Assembly: GCA_017448985.1 (NCBI GenBank)
Contig: JAFSKL010000001.1
Span: 1 to 48,688 of the forward strand
DNA length: 48,688 bases
Direction of reading: 5' to 3'
From: Paludibacteraceae bacterium
GTDB lineage: Bacteria; Bacteroidota; Bacteroidia; Bacteroidales; Paludibacteraceae
Under the pieces are notes generated by a model. It ran no database searches. It was not told where the DNA came from and saw only the letters and a program-made list of their open reading frames with translations. Below, piece after piece: positions 31,549 to 40,300 of the stretch. The position numbers were made by a program, and so were the translations under genes. The stretch's first letter is position 1. Each line of letters opens with the position of its first letter.

Positions 31549-33561
31549 TTACTTAATCTCCGTACCGAGAACATTGAAGGTCTTGTCCCCCTTGAGGATA
31601 AGCACTTGACCGTCACGGATCACCTTGACAGCCTTCACGCCGTCAGTGGTATTCTCGATGCCTTGGCTCTTCTTGCCAAAGAAGTAGAGGTTAGCAAATG
31701 CGAACGGGTTGCCCTCGAAGCTCTCGCCTGCTTGATTCTGATAGTTCTCAAATACGAAGCATTTCAAGTTCGAGAAGTCATAGCCATCAGGCCAATTAGC
31801 AACCTCGATATCGAAGTTATTCCAGCCTTGTCCGAGAGAGAGTACGACACCTTCTTTGTAGTTACCACCGGCAACAGCCTCAGCCGTGAACTTGATGGTA
31901 GCAGGCAGCGGAGCCCACATATCAATGTGGATCGTCTTGTAATTGCTGAAATCGTGAGGATCATCGGTGTGAGCCGGGTCAATGATGCACTCCCAGGTCA
32001 TAGCATTCCAGAAACCAACGTTCGTGCCGTCGAGATCAAGTACCTCATAGCCACCAGCCCAGCCGGAGATCCAGAAGTTAGCATTGTTCTCAGCATAGTG
32101 GTTACAGAAGATAGCCATTACGTCAGCCTCGTCCTGTGCAGGAGCAGCAGGAGCAGCCTCCGGTTTAACCAGCGGTTCAATCTCGCCGAGGATCTTGCAG
32201 GTACAACCCTGTGCGAACTCAGGAATGTCGTTGTAGCGGGTCAGTTGGCCTGTTACCTCTACGCGGTCACCTACCTGCGGCAGTTTATCTGCGCTCTCCG
32301 GTGTGCAGCGATAAGCCTGGAGCACTTGGCCACCATCTACGGCGTCTGCCATCCAGAAGGAGATATTGTTGTGCTGCTCGCTGTACTCGGTAGCGATTTC
32401 GGTTACGAAGCCTTGGATGGTATATTCCTTACCGTCGTTGTACTTCTCGTTGTTCTTCGAAACGGTCAGAGCAGCCTCAGCAGCCTCAGCGCAGTTGGTC
32501 GGATCGGGCAGCACTTCACCCTTCTTACCGAAGAAGTAGAGGTTAGTGAATGCGAAGGGTTGGCCCTCGAGGCTGTAGAGCTCAATTGCGAAACATTTGA
32601 GGTTAGCAAAGTCATATCCACCTGCCCAGTCAGCAACAGCGATATTAATGCTGTTCCAGCCTTTCTTGAGGTCAACAACTTGACCATCTTTGTAGTTGCC
32701 TCCGGCAACAGCCTCAGCCGTCAGTTTGATTTGAGCAGCTGCAGGAGCCCACATATCGATGTGGATATTCTTGAAATTGCTGAAATCGTGAGGATCATCG
32801 GTGTGAGCCGTGTCAATGATGCACTCCCAACTCATAGCAGCCCAGTAAGCAGCAATCGTACCATCGAGGTCAAGGAGCTCGTAAGCACCTGCCCAGCCGG
32901 AGATACCGAAGTTAGCATTGTTCGTCTCGTAACTATTGCAGAAGATAGCCATTACATCGTCCTCAGCCTCTTTCGGAGCAGCAGGAGCTGCGGACGGCTT
33001 AGATTCGTCTTCAGGAGGAGTAACTCCGCCACCATTGGGGTAAACAGTAATGGAGGTGAGATAGAAACGACCTTTGCTCTCTTTGTTCTGAACGATTTCG
33101 ATAGCGGAGATTGCGCTCTCCGGTGTGTAGGTTACATCCTCAAATACCTTGTTACCAGCAGAAAGAGGGAACGAAACACCATTCACGGAGAAACCTTCGT
33201 CACCTTCTTTGTCTCCATATTTGGCAGCACGGAAGACGATTTTCTCCACGTCCATGTCTTTGAGCGCGAATGTAAGTTTGCCAATAGCGGAAGAAGTACC
33301 GAATTTGAGGTTCGAATGGATTTCCTCTTCACCCTCGGTGTAAATACGGCCGAGGTACACTTTTTCAATCAGGAATTCAGCGTCAGCATCGATGTAAGCC
33401 ATGCTGGCTTCATCAAAGAGACCTGCCAACTCAGTTTCAGCTTGTCCCTTGTCACCATCTGTTTTGTCAAAGTAGTTGAACTTCAGGGTGTAGGGCTCAG
33501 CCATGATGCTACCTGCGAAGAGCACGGCAGCGAAAAGAGAAAGAATCTTTTTCATAAGCAT
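31549..33561 (-). CDS. Secreted modular protein with OB-fold and duplicated beta-sandwich modules
   Basis: 670 aa (668 if the second ATG, MKKILSLF, is used). Signal peptide to ~AEPY. Domain 1 (~22-176) is beta-rich. A Pro/Ala linker leads to module A (~203-347), an OB-fold-like module (~357-458, beginning NCAEAAEAAL and containing NNISFWMADAVDGGQVLQAY), a second linker, and module B (~480-631), which is a close copy of module A (CNxYxxNNANFxISGWAG, HTDDPHDFSN, EAVAGGNYK). The last ~30 residues (KVIRDGQVLILKGDKTFNVL) are the shared C-terminal motif. The OB-fold module is nearly the same as one in the protein at 46831-48447. Probably a surface binding protein; no catalytic motif is seen. Confidence 0.85.
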   Translation of the reverse strand: MLMKKILSLFAAVLFAGSIMAEPYTLKFNYFDKTDGDKGQAETELAGLFDEASMAYIDADAEFLIEKVYLGRIYTEGEEEIHSNLKFGTSSAIGKLTFALKDMDVEKIVFRAAKYGDKEGDEGFSVNGVSFPLSAGNKVFEDVTYTPESAISAIEIVQNKESKGRFYLTSITVYPNGGGVTPPEDESKPSAAPAAPKEAEDDVMAIFCNSYETNNANFGISGWAGAYELLDLDGTIAAYWAAMSWECIIDTAHTDDPHDFSNFKNIHIDMWAPAAAQIKLTAEAVAGGNYKDGQVVDLKKGWNSINIAVADWAGGYDFANLKCFAIELYSLEGQPFAFTNLYFFGKKGEVLPDPTNCAEAAEAALTVSKNNEKYNDGKEYTIQGFVTEIATEYSEQHNNISFWMADAVDGGQVLQAYRCTPESADKLPQVGDRVEVTGQLTRYNDIPEFAQGCTCKILGEIEPLVKPEAAPAAPAQDEADVMAIFCNHYAENNANFWISGWAGGYEVLDLDGTNVGFWNAMTWECIIDPAHTDDPHDFSNYKTIHIDMWAPLPATIKFTAEAVAGGNYKEGVVLSLGQGWNNFDIEVANWPDGYDFSNLKCFVFENYQNQAGESFEGNPFAFANLYFFGKKSQGIENTTDGVKAVKVIRDGQVLILKGDKTFNVLGTEIK

Positions 33562-33624
33562 TAATTTTTAGTTAAACAAAAGATTGCGTTGTATCGATTT
33601 AACGATATTTTTCAATTTCCGCTG

Positions 33625-33656
33625 CAAAGGTACAACAATTTTTTCATATATGCAAA
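33625..33656 (-). promoter_or_regulatory. Promoter of the OB-fold/CBM-like secreted-protein gene
   Basis: TTTG (complement of 33653-33656), 20-nt spacer beginning CATATATG, TACCTTTG (complement of 33625-33632). Confidence 0.85.
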
Positions 33657-33664
33657 TAAAAATG

Positions 33665-33694
33665 AAAAAAAGTGCTTATGGTGGGCACTTTTTT
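33665..33694 (-). terminator. Terminator of the GNAT gene
   Basis: AAAAAAGTGC/GCACTTTTTT stem (33666-33675 with 33685-33694), usable in both directions. Confidence 0.8.
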
Positions 33695-33707
33695 CGATTG
33701 GAACGGA

Positions 33708-33765
33708 GCTAGGGACCTAGGACTCTAGGGCTCTAGGGAGCTAGTGCTCGGGGCACTAGGGGACT
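33708..33765. repeat. Period-8 repeat after the GNAT gene
   Basis: Five or more copies of CTAGGGAC-like units (CTAGGACT, CTAGGGCT, CTAGGGAG, CTAGTGCT), running up to the GNAT stop codon. Confidence 0.85.
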
Positions 33766-34615
33766 ATGAGAGGGGCATTTCCATCAGTATGTGAGGGATA
33801 TCGGCTTCCGTGAAGACATCGCCGACCGTTTGAAAGCCGCACTTTTCGTAGAAAGGCACCGCTTGTGTTTGGGCGTGGAGACGAAGGAGTTGCGCGCCTT
33901 GACGTTTGGCTTCAGCGACGATGGAGTGCAAGAGGCGTGTACCTAATCCCTGTCCGCGTTCGATGGTCAACATTCGTCCGACAAGAAAAGCTTGCGGGGT
34001 ATTTTCCAAGTTGTAAGTGGCAGTATTGAGGAATTTGTCGGGTTTGTCGGGAAACAAGCGCGCATAAGCAATGACGCGCGGTCCGCGCGAGAAATAGATA
34101 TGTGTGGCGAGGTAGTCAACGTCATCTTCATCAAGATAGATGATGTGTTGCTCTTCCGTAAAAACGGCATAACGGGCTTTGAGTATTTCGTAGATTTCCG
34201 AAGCCGAAAGGGCTGCGAACGTACGGATATGGAGACTGACGCCTTTGGGCAGTTGTGTGGCTGGAGAAGGTGTTTGCTCTATCTGTTGGCGAATGACGGC
34301 ATAGACATACTGATGAAGCGTCTGATAAGGACGTTTGGGGTGCTCGCGGCTAATGATGAAAGCGCGATTGAAGTCATTGAAGCGCTGTTGCCACTCGGCG
34401 GCTTGAACGGGATCGGCGATGATACGATTGACAATCGCAGAGATCTTGCCGAAGTTAGAGCGGTTCGATTTCTGCGCTTCGGAAGCCGGTCCTTGATAAG
34501 GATCAATGATGCTATAGACATGTTCCTTGCCATTTCTGACACGATGGATGACGTTGTCTTTGCGATTTAGTTTTCCGCTCTTTTGGGTGTAGTCGGAGTT
34601 ATGAATTTTTGCCAT
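33764..34615 (-). CDS. ElaA-like GNAT acetyltransferase with extra N-terminal domain
   Basis: 283 aa from the ATG at 34615 (MAKIHNSDYTQKSGKL). The C-terminal half (~125-283) is a GNAT fold of ElaA type: EILKARYAVFTEEQHI, VGRMLTIERGQGLGTRLLHS (acetyl-CoA loop RGQGLG) and FYEKCGFQTVGD. The N-terminal ~95 residues are a separate basic region (KLNRKDNVIHRVRNGKEHVYS, then an alpha-helical part with EWQQRFNDFNRAF) that I cannot assign to a known family. Promoter at 34808-34839, with a leader of nearly 190 nt containing an 11-bp tandem repeat and a 13-bp direct repeat. The substrate is unknown. Confidence 0.85.
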   Translation of the reverse strand: MAKIHNSDYTQKSGKLNRKDNVIHRVRNGKEHVYSIIDPYQGPASEAQKSNRSNFGKISAIVNRIIADPVQAAEWQQRFNDFNRAFIISREHPKRPYQTLHQYVYAVIRQQIEQTPSPATQLPKGVSLHIRTFAALSASEIYEILKARYAVFTEEQHIIYLDEDDVDYLATHIYFSRGPRVIAYARLFPDKPDKFLNTATYNLENTPQAFLVGRMLTIERGQGLGTRLLHSIVAEAKRQGAQLLRLHAQTQAVPFYEKCGFQTVGDVFTEADIPHILMEMPLS

Positions 34616-34629
34616 AATGAAGTGTGTAT

Positions 34630-34655
34630 AGTATATATACAAAGTATATATACAA
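34630..34655. repeat. 13-bp direct repeat upstream of the GNAT gene
   Basis: Two perfect tandem copies of AGTATATATACAA immediately upstream of the start codon. Confidence 0.9.
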
Positions 34656-34683
34656 GTTGTTTTTCGTTATTTCACGTGTTTTG

Positions 34684-34735
34684 GTGTTATCCTACTGCTA
34701 TCCTACTGCTATCTTACTGTTATCCTACGGCTTTG
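34684..34735. repeat. 11-bp tandem repeat in the GNAT leader
   Basis: Four copies of TATCCTACTGC with few mismatches, in transcribed leader. Confidence 0.88.
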
Positions 34736-34807
34736 GGTGCTAACAGGCAGGGAAATAGCTCGAGAAGGATTGCGTAAGTGCCCCAGTGGGTATCAACAAT
34801 TCGGGTG

Positions 34808-34839
34808 CAAAGGTAGGAAAAAAATTTGACATACACAAA
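34808..34839 (-). promoter_or_regulatory. GNAT gene promoter
   Basis: TTTG (complement of 34836-34839), 20-nt spacer, TACCTTTG (complement of 34808-34815). Confidence 0.85.
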
Positions 34840-34867
34840 AAAATCTGCACTTTTGATGCAGATTTTT
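34838..34867 (-). terminator. Terminator behind the secreted-protein fragment
   Basis: AAAAATCTGCA/TGCAGATTTTT stem (34839-34849 with 34857-34867), usable in both directions. Confidence 0.85.
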
Positions 34868-34893
34868 GATAATTCGGCTATTTGCCGACAGGT

Positions 34894-35103
34894 TTACTTA
34901 ACTTGTGCACCAAGTACATTGAAGGTCTTGTTACCCTTGCGGATGAAGACTTGACCGTTCTCGATGAATTTGGTCGTTTGAGCATCTTCGAGCACATTGT
35001 CCACAGCTTGTTTGCCATCTCCGGCCAGATTGATCTTGATAGCACGGCCGAGAGAGTTCGTGGGGTACAAGGTGTAAGAGTGAGCCCCCGTACAGGATGG
35101 TTA
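34894..35103 (-). pseudogene. C-terminal fragment of a secreted protein with the shared sorting motif
   Basis: An open stretch of 68 codons without a usable start, closed upstream by an in-frame stop at 35101-35103. It translates to a tail containing TGAHSYTLYPTNSLGRAI, DGKQAVDNVLEDAQT and then KFIENGQVFIRKGNKTFNVL before the stop. This is the same C-terminal motif as in the intact proteins at 28788-31331 and 31549-33561, so it is most likely the remains of a deleted paralogue. It keeps its terminator (34838-34867). I see no signal peptide or other module further upstream. Confidence 0.8.
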
Positions 35104-35282
35104 AAACAGGTATATTCATAAGCAGCACCTAACGGAGGGATAGTTTGTCTCCGAAAGGCGCTGCGAAATTACTGATTTAATTTGATAGTAGGGCGGAACA
35201 AAGTTCCGAATCGTTCATCAGAGGGTGTCAGATCAATATCTTTTTTTTCATTGCTGTGTAGTTTTTAAATTGTTTGTATTAT
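35104..35282. other. Non-coding stretch after the fragment, nothing recognised
   Basis: Roughly 180 nt with no convincing reading frame, promoter or repeat. TAATTTCG near 35160 on the minus strand may be a decayed -7 box. Confidence 0.4.
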
Positions 35283-35307
35283 AAAAAAAGCGTCCAATCA
35301 AGACGCT
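35283..35307 (-). terminator. Terminator of the giant protein/small protein/599-aa protein operon
   Basis: AGCGTC/GACGCT stem (35289-35294 with 35302-35307) with a 7-nt loop and seven T on the minus strand. Confidence 0.85.
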
Positions 35308-35336
35308 AATGGTAAGAATCGGATGATAGCCAGAGG

Positions 35337-37136
35337 CTATAACCAAAGTGCTATTTGTTCCTTTTCGCCATAGAGGACATAGTTGCCGTGTGGCAGATTA
35401 ACTGTCTGCTGTTCGTCGGGGACCATGTCCTGACGCCAGAGTTCATTGCCATTGGAATCACGAATGACTATGGTCTGCGCTTGACGTACTTCTATGCGTA
35501 TGCCATCCTCGCCGTTTAAACAACTGACATGAATGGTCGTCCGCGGATAAGTTGGGTCCGTTTCGCCGGAAGAAGTGGTCGTGAAGGTGATGGTGCCTTT
35601 TTTATTGGGATTAAAGCGTGCAAAGAGGAATCCGTCGCCATCCACATGGCTTGCCCAAGAGGCCACATCGGCTTTGGTGAGCACGATCTTGCTGTCACGA
35701 CCGATCTTATCGTTGTAGAAGACATGCGGGTCATCGGTACTGGCCTTGATACAACTATCGCCTAAGAAGAAAGGACAGTCGTTGTCAGACTCACATTTCC
35801 ATTCGATGGTCATGTCACCATCTTGAAAATCGGAGTAAAACAAGCGGTAATGCACTTTAGAACGAGCGGCTATCGTCACCTCCTCATTCAGATGGATGCG
35901 TTCGGTATTGCTCACACAATCGGAAGGAGCCCAAAGGGTCGGCCGAATAGTGGTAGCCTGCGTACACTGGAAACGGAGATAGAGGTATTTACCTGTCGTT
36001 TGCGCCTGAAGGGCTTGCATCTCGCTTTCCAACAGGCCTAATTGTTGGCCGTTGGGAATCTTATCGAACTGGTAACTTGCTATGGCTGTTTCCTCCGTAA
36101 ACGAGGACGTGGTGCCTACGTACATATGGAAAGCTTTGCTCGTTGGTGTGGTGAAGAGCGTTGCCTGATTCCACGAAGAAGGAATGGCATAGAGGTCATC
36201 CATACCATTAGCTCGTACCTCGGTATCTTTGTCGTACTGAAGGAGAGTGGCTCCACCATCGGGCGGAGCAGCCGGTACGCGCTCTATCTTCATCACGCCT
36301 TCGGCATCGCTATAGAACTTAGCATAGTACAAACCGCCATCTTTCTGCTTGGTAGCGTCACTCAGATAGCGCCTTATATCTTCCGCCCTCATCTTGAGTG
36401 TGTCGCCGGGCTGGAGCCGTTTGTACTGGAGCATGTTCTCATCGGCATTGTCGAGCGGGTCGAAGTCGCAGTTCTTACCCATGACAGCGAGCGTGACGCG
36501 CTTTTCGCCGTTCCATATATACCGAATCGAGTCGTACTGCCATTGAACGTACGGCACAACCACATACCGTTCTGCGTCCTGCGGCTTGACCTGCACGGTA
36601 TCGCCAAGGTGCATGAACTTGACGCCTTCCATGCAATCAGAGAACGGATCCGGAGATATACCAATGCTGCCGGCACCATGAAAAGTAGCCTTGACGAGCA
36701 CCTCCACGTTATAGTCTATACCTTGTCGGAGGAGCATGTCGCGGTAAAACTCACCCATCTCCACATGGTAGCGCAGTTTGCCATCCTTATCGCGCGATGC
36801 CGCCGGTTCCTCATGATAAGGCATGACTATAAACCCAGGGTTGGTCTTGCAGAAAATACTGCATAGAATCTTATCTTCATACACGCCCGGCGTACATCCG
36901 AAATCGAGGTCCAGAGTAGGCGCTTCCTGGCTTTCGGATGAGGGATAATAATCGATAGCCAATGGCAAGTCGAATGTGTTAGCCACATACCATACTTCCC
37001 CAGCTCCGGCAACCGGTCTCTGGAAATCCTTGGTAACTTTAATCGGATTTTCGCACGATTCACCTTCTGCAAAAGCACGCATGCTTGCCCCCATCAGGAG
37101 GCAAGCCGCGAGCAAATATGCGTGATAGGATCTCAT
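35337..37136 (-). CDS. 599-aa secreted protein of unknown function
   Basis: 599 aa from the ATG at 37136, which gives a clear signal peptide (MRSYHAYLLAACLLMGASMRAFAEGE). The mature protein is beta-rich with many paired cysteines (ESCENP, DFGCTPG, CSIFCKTNP, FSDCMEGV, ESDNDCPFFLGDSC), and looks like several Ig-like or jelly-roll domains in series; I do not recognise a family. The end (TIVIRDSNGNELWRQDM ... GNYVLYGEKEQIALWL) resembles a conventional type IX secretion (type A) C-terminal signal rather than the short motif of its neighbours. It starts one base after the 49-aa small protein's stop (TAACATG), so the two are coupled. Last gene of the operon with the giant protein. Confidence 0.83.
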   Translation of the reverse strand: MRSYHAYLLAACLLMGASMRAFAEGESCENPIKVTKDFQRPVAGAGEVWYVANTFDLPLAIDYYPSSESQEAPTLDLDFGCTPGVYEDKILCSIFCKTNPGFIVMPYHEEPAASRDKDGKLRYHVEMGEFYRDMLLRQGIDYNVEVLVKATFHGAGSIGISPDPFSDCMEGVKFMHLGDTVQVKPQDAERYVVVPYVQWQYDSIRYIWNGEKRVTLAVMGKNCDFDPLDNADENMLQYKRLQPGDTLKMRAEDIRRYLSDATKQKDGGLYYAKFYSDAEGVMKIERVPAAPPDGGATLLQYDKDTEVRANGMDDLYAIPSSWNQATLFTTPTSKAFHMYVGTTSSFTEETAIASYQFDKIPNGQQLGLLESEMQALQAQTTGKYLYLRFQCTQATTIRPTLWAPSDCVSNTERIHLNEEVTIAARSKVHYRLFYSDFQDGDMTIEWKCESDNDCPFFLGDSCIKASTDDPHVFYNDKIGRDSKIVLTKADVASWASHVDGDGFLFARFNPNKKGTITFTTTSSGETDPTYPRTTIHVSCLNGEDGIRIEVRQAQTIVIRDSNGNELWRQDMVPDEQQTVNLPHGNYVLYGEKEQIALWL

Positions 37137-37137
37137 G

Positions 37138-37287
37138 TTAAAATACCGGAGCTTCACCAGGTCCATGCCCTGATCTGCGAGCGGGAGCCATATCCGGAAG
37201 TAGATCAATACTGGTCTTCATGATACAACCAATGCTCTCCATGATGACCACTTCTGTTTGAGGAATTGTATATATTCTCGTTTTCAT
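37138..37287 (-). CDS. 49-aa small protein between two secreted-protein genes
   Basis: 49 aa, starting MKTRIYTIPQTEVVIMESIG and ending PGEAPVF. The start KxRxYxxPxTEVVxME is a pattern I have seen at the head of many short Bacteroidales proteins of unknown function; the rest is Gly/Pro/Ala/Arg-rich without hydrophobic helix. Its stop (37138-37140) is one base from the start of the 599-aa secreted protein, and it begins 52 nt after the giant protein's stop. The tight spacing and pattern argue for a real gene. It could be a short secreted or regulatory peptide, but no role is shown. Confidence 0.65.
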   Translation of the reverse strand: MKTRIYTIPQTEVVIMESIGCIMKTSIDLLPDMAPARRSGHGPGEAPVF

Positions 37288-37298
37288 AATTGTGTTCC

Positions 37299-37338
37299 TT
37301 TCACTCATTAACTCACTAATTCTTTAACTCTTTCATTT
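37299..37338. repeat. Period-7 repeat between the giant gene and the small gene
   Basis: About five degenerate copies of TTAACTC-like units on the plus strand. Confidence 0.7.
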
Positions 37339-37339
37339 T

Positions 37340-40300
37340 TTACTTAACGAGTTGGCCATCGATTGTATATACTTTGTCACCACGAATGATGAAGACATGA
37401 TTGTCAATGAGCATCTTGCGCGTTTGTCCATCGGCATCTACCACCGCCTCGTCTATAGCCGTGCTAATCTTCGGCGCGGAAACACGCAGACCGTAGGCAT
37501 TGGTCGTACCCTTATCCAGCGTCAAGGTGTAAGCATCGTCGCTTAGATTCCAGATCGCCTCACCGTTCATAGTGAGATAGAGGGTGTAATCGCTATCGCT
37601 GACAGCTGAATTCTGAATACTAATGGTGTATTCGCCATTCGCCGGAACGGAGATTCCCAACGGGTATTCAGCCGTTTCGTTGATGAGTTCAGCGGTGTTG
37701 ACACATAGTTTCTCGTCATAACGGTTAATCCACATCTGCGGAACGATGCTGCTGACGCCTACCTTAGCGAGATCCTGACCAATGGTATAATGGTCTTCTC
37801 TGCTGTCGGTGGTCTTGATGAACAGGCGGTCGGTGTACTCAGCCTCAGCAGGTGCTATACGCACATCATATATAAGGTTCGCCTGCGCCTGTGCACGACG
37901 CGGAGCACCGAATGATCCGCCGGGGGTAACGGTGATATCCTTGCCGTCACTCACTTCCACGAAAGCGCCCTCGCCTACTACGAATTTCGAGGTGTTCAGT
38001 GTTGTCGGTTCATAGCGTTTCTCGTCCGGAACGTAAACCTGACCAAATTCCGTACCCGGGTTGACGAAGGCATGGAAGAGGGCGGGGTTCGCAACGCCGT
38101 TCCAACCGGCATCCGTAGCAGTGCCTGTCGTTTGCGGATGAGCCTCTACAGAAGTCGTGGTCGTTGACAATGCCGCACCGTCTTTCTTCACGAAGCGTAC
38201 AACGGCTGCATCGCCCATCAAACCGATCATGTACAGGCGTCCCGGAACGAGCGTCTTGTCGACATCGTCCTCTACGTAGCTCCAGCATTTCTGCTTACCT
38301 TCTTTTGAACGACGGTCTCCATCGTAATAGACAATATCGAAGTCTTTGCCGAGCACGAGTGTGCGACCGTTGACGGATATACCGCTGGTAGCATCTACAT
38401 TCCAAGGAACAGCTACTGCATACCACTGGTGGTTCTTGGCGTTGATTTTCAGATCGAAATACGCGTTACCCGCAATAGTCAACGTTCCAGTCCCGGGCAA
38501 TAACTGACCGGAAGCGGTCGCACCATTGGACTCCAAGATGAAGTTATTCGCCGTTACGGAACCGGTGATGGTGAGCGAGCCGGTGGTCGTCACATACAGG
38601 TCAGGCACCTCACGGGTGTCGGAGATAGTCTGCGTGGTCGATATAATCAGACTGGCATCCACGAACTGCGCATAGAGCGTACCGATATTACGCAGGATCT
38701 CCGTTTCATTTGTGATCTTATCACCACCGACAGCTTTTGTGAACCAACCGTCGAAGGAGAGGCCTGTTTTGGTTGCAGACGGCAACTCAGGCGTAGCACC
38801 ATGCTTTACATTCAGCGAAGCCGTAGCGCATGTACCACCGTTTGCATTGAGCGTGATCGTGTATACACGACGGGCGTATTGGTAGGTAACCTCGGACACT
38901 TCACCAATCCGAACGGTCTGCGTTGCCGGCGTGATAAACCCATCATAGGTCTTAACAGCCGGAGTGACATACTCACCAGCCCCACCGGTTACATTCTCCG
39001 TTGCTTCCGGAGTAGCAGGATAGGTGCCGTCCAGATTCTGCAGATAGTGTTTCGCAAGAATAGACCATTGTGCGGTGTAGGTGGTGTTAGCAGCCGGCAT
39101 GGTCGAAGCCGGAGTTACATTCCATCCGATGAAGGTATGACCTTCAAACGTTGCCGTCGGCTTGGTGATTGTTGTGCCGTATTGTACAGAACCCTGCGTA
39201 TAGTCTCCGCTTAACTCACCGCCGTTTGCATTCCAGGTCAGGGTGTAGGAATTCCTGTTATAGTGCGCATACCAGATTACGTCTGCGGAAACGGTCGTTT
39301 CTTCATTGATCTGGTCACCACCCGAAGCTGCGGTAAACCAGCCTGCGAAGGTATGACCCTCTTTGGTAGTTTCCGGCAATGTACCTACGGCACTACCGGA
39401 TGCCACATAGATATACTGCAAGCCTTGATCGCCACCGTTGGAGTTCAGCGTGACGCACTTCGAGCCAGCGGCTACGGTCTCGAATTGTGCTGTATAGGTA
39501 GCATCCGCCTCAGCGGCAACTATCGGCGCATTCCAACCGGTGAATTTATATCCGTCTTTTGTCGGTTGAGCTGCGGTATAAACCGGCATCTCACCCGGTT
39601 TCAGATGCAGCGTCTGGAGAGTGGTTGTGCCATCCGTGAAGGTGATGGTCCAAGCGTCGGATACCTCCCATTGGTATTTCGGATCGGTCGTCTCAAACAG
39701 ATACTTATGCGATGCTATATAGTTCGCCAAGCCAGTATTCAGGGTGAAATGGCCTCCGCTGATAGAACAAGTACAACTACCAACCACATTGACGCATTTC
39801 GTATTCGCTGCAAAATAACCGCCGGTGATGGAGATAGAAGTTCCCGCATCACCTTGGATTGCGTAAGAGGAGGTCGATTCGATAGTACCGTTAGCTACTA
39901 CAAGCGCACCTTTCTTTACATAGACCGCTTTGCTTGCCGTGTTACTGATCTTACCTAACTTCAGATTCGAATTATCGGTAATCGTGAAAGTAGCACCCGG
40001 AGCGTTGACGGTGATCAGGTTGGTGAGTGCACCGCCTAACAAATGTCCGTTGAGGTCGAGCGTACAGGTGGTGTTCTGCGTTTCGTATGTCAGGACTTCC
40101 GCTACATTCGGCAGGTCACGCAAGAGTGTGATGGTAGCGTTCTTCTTGATTTGTGCTACATTGAATGCCTCTTTAATCATGTAGAATGTACGCGTCTCTG
40201 CGGCATCGGTAACGCTTACATACGGCGTAGCGATCTCCCATTCACCGTTCACATACTCATAATAGGTACGCACGTTGGTGAGTTCATCTTCGGTATAGAA

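Noticed and set aside
31606..33564. Long open frame (about 652 codons) on the plus strand opposite the OB-fold/CBM-like gene
   Set aside because: Same reason: the minus-strand gene has signal peptide, modules and promoter; the plus frame has none.
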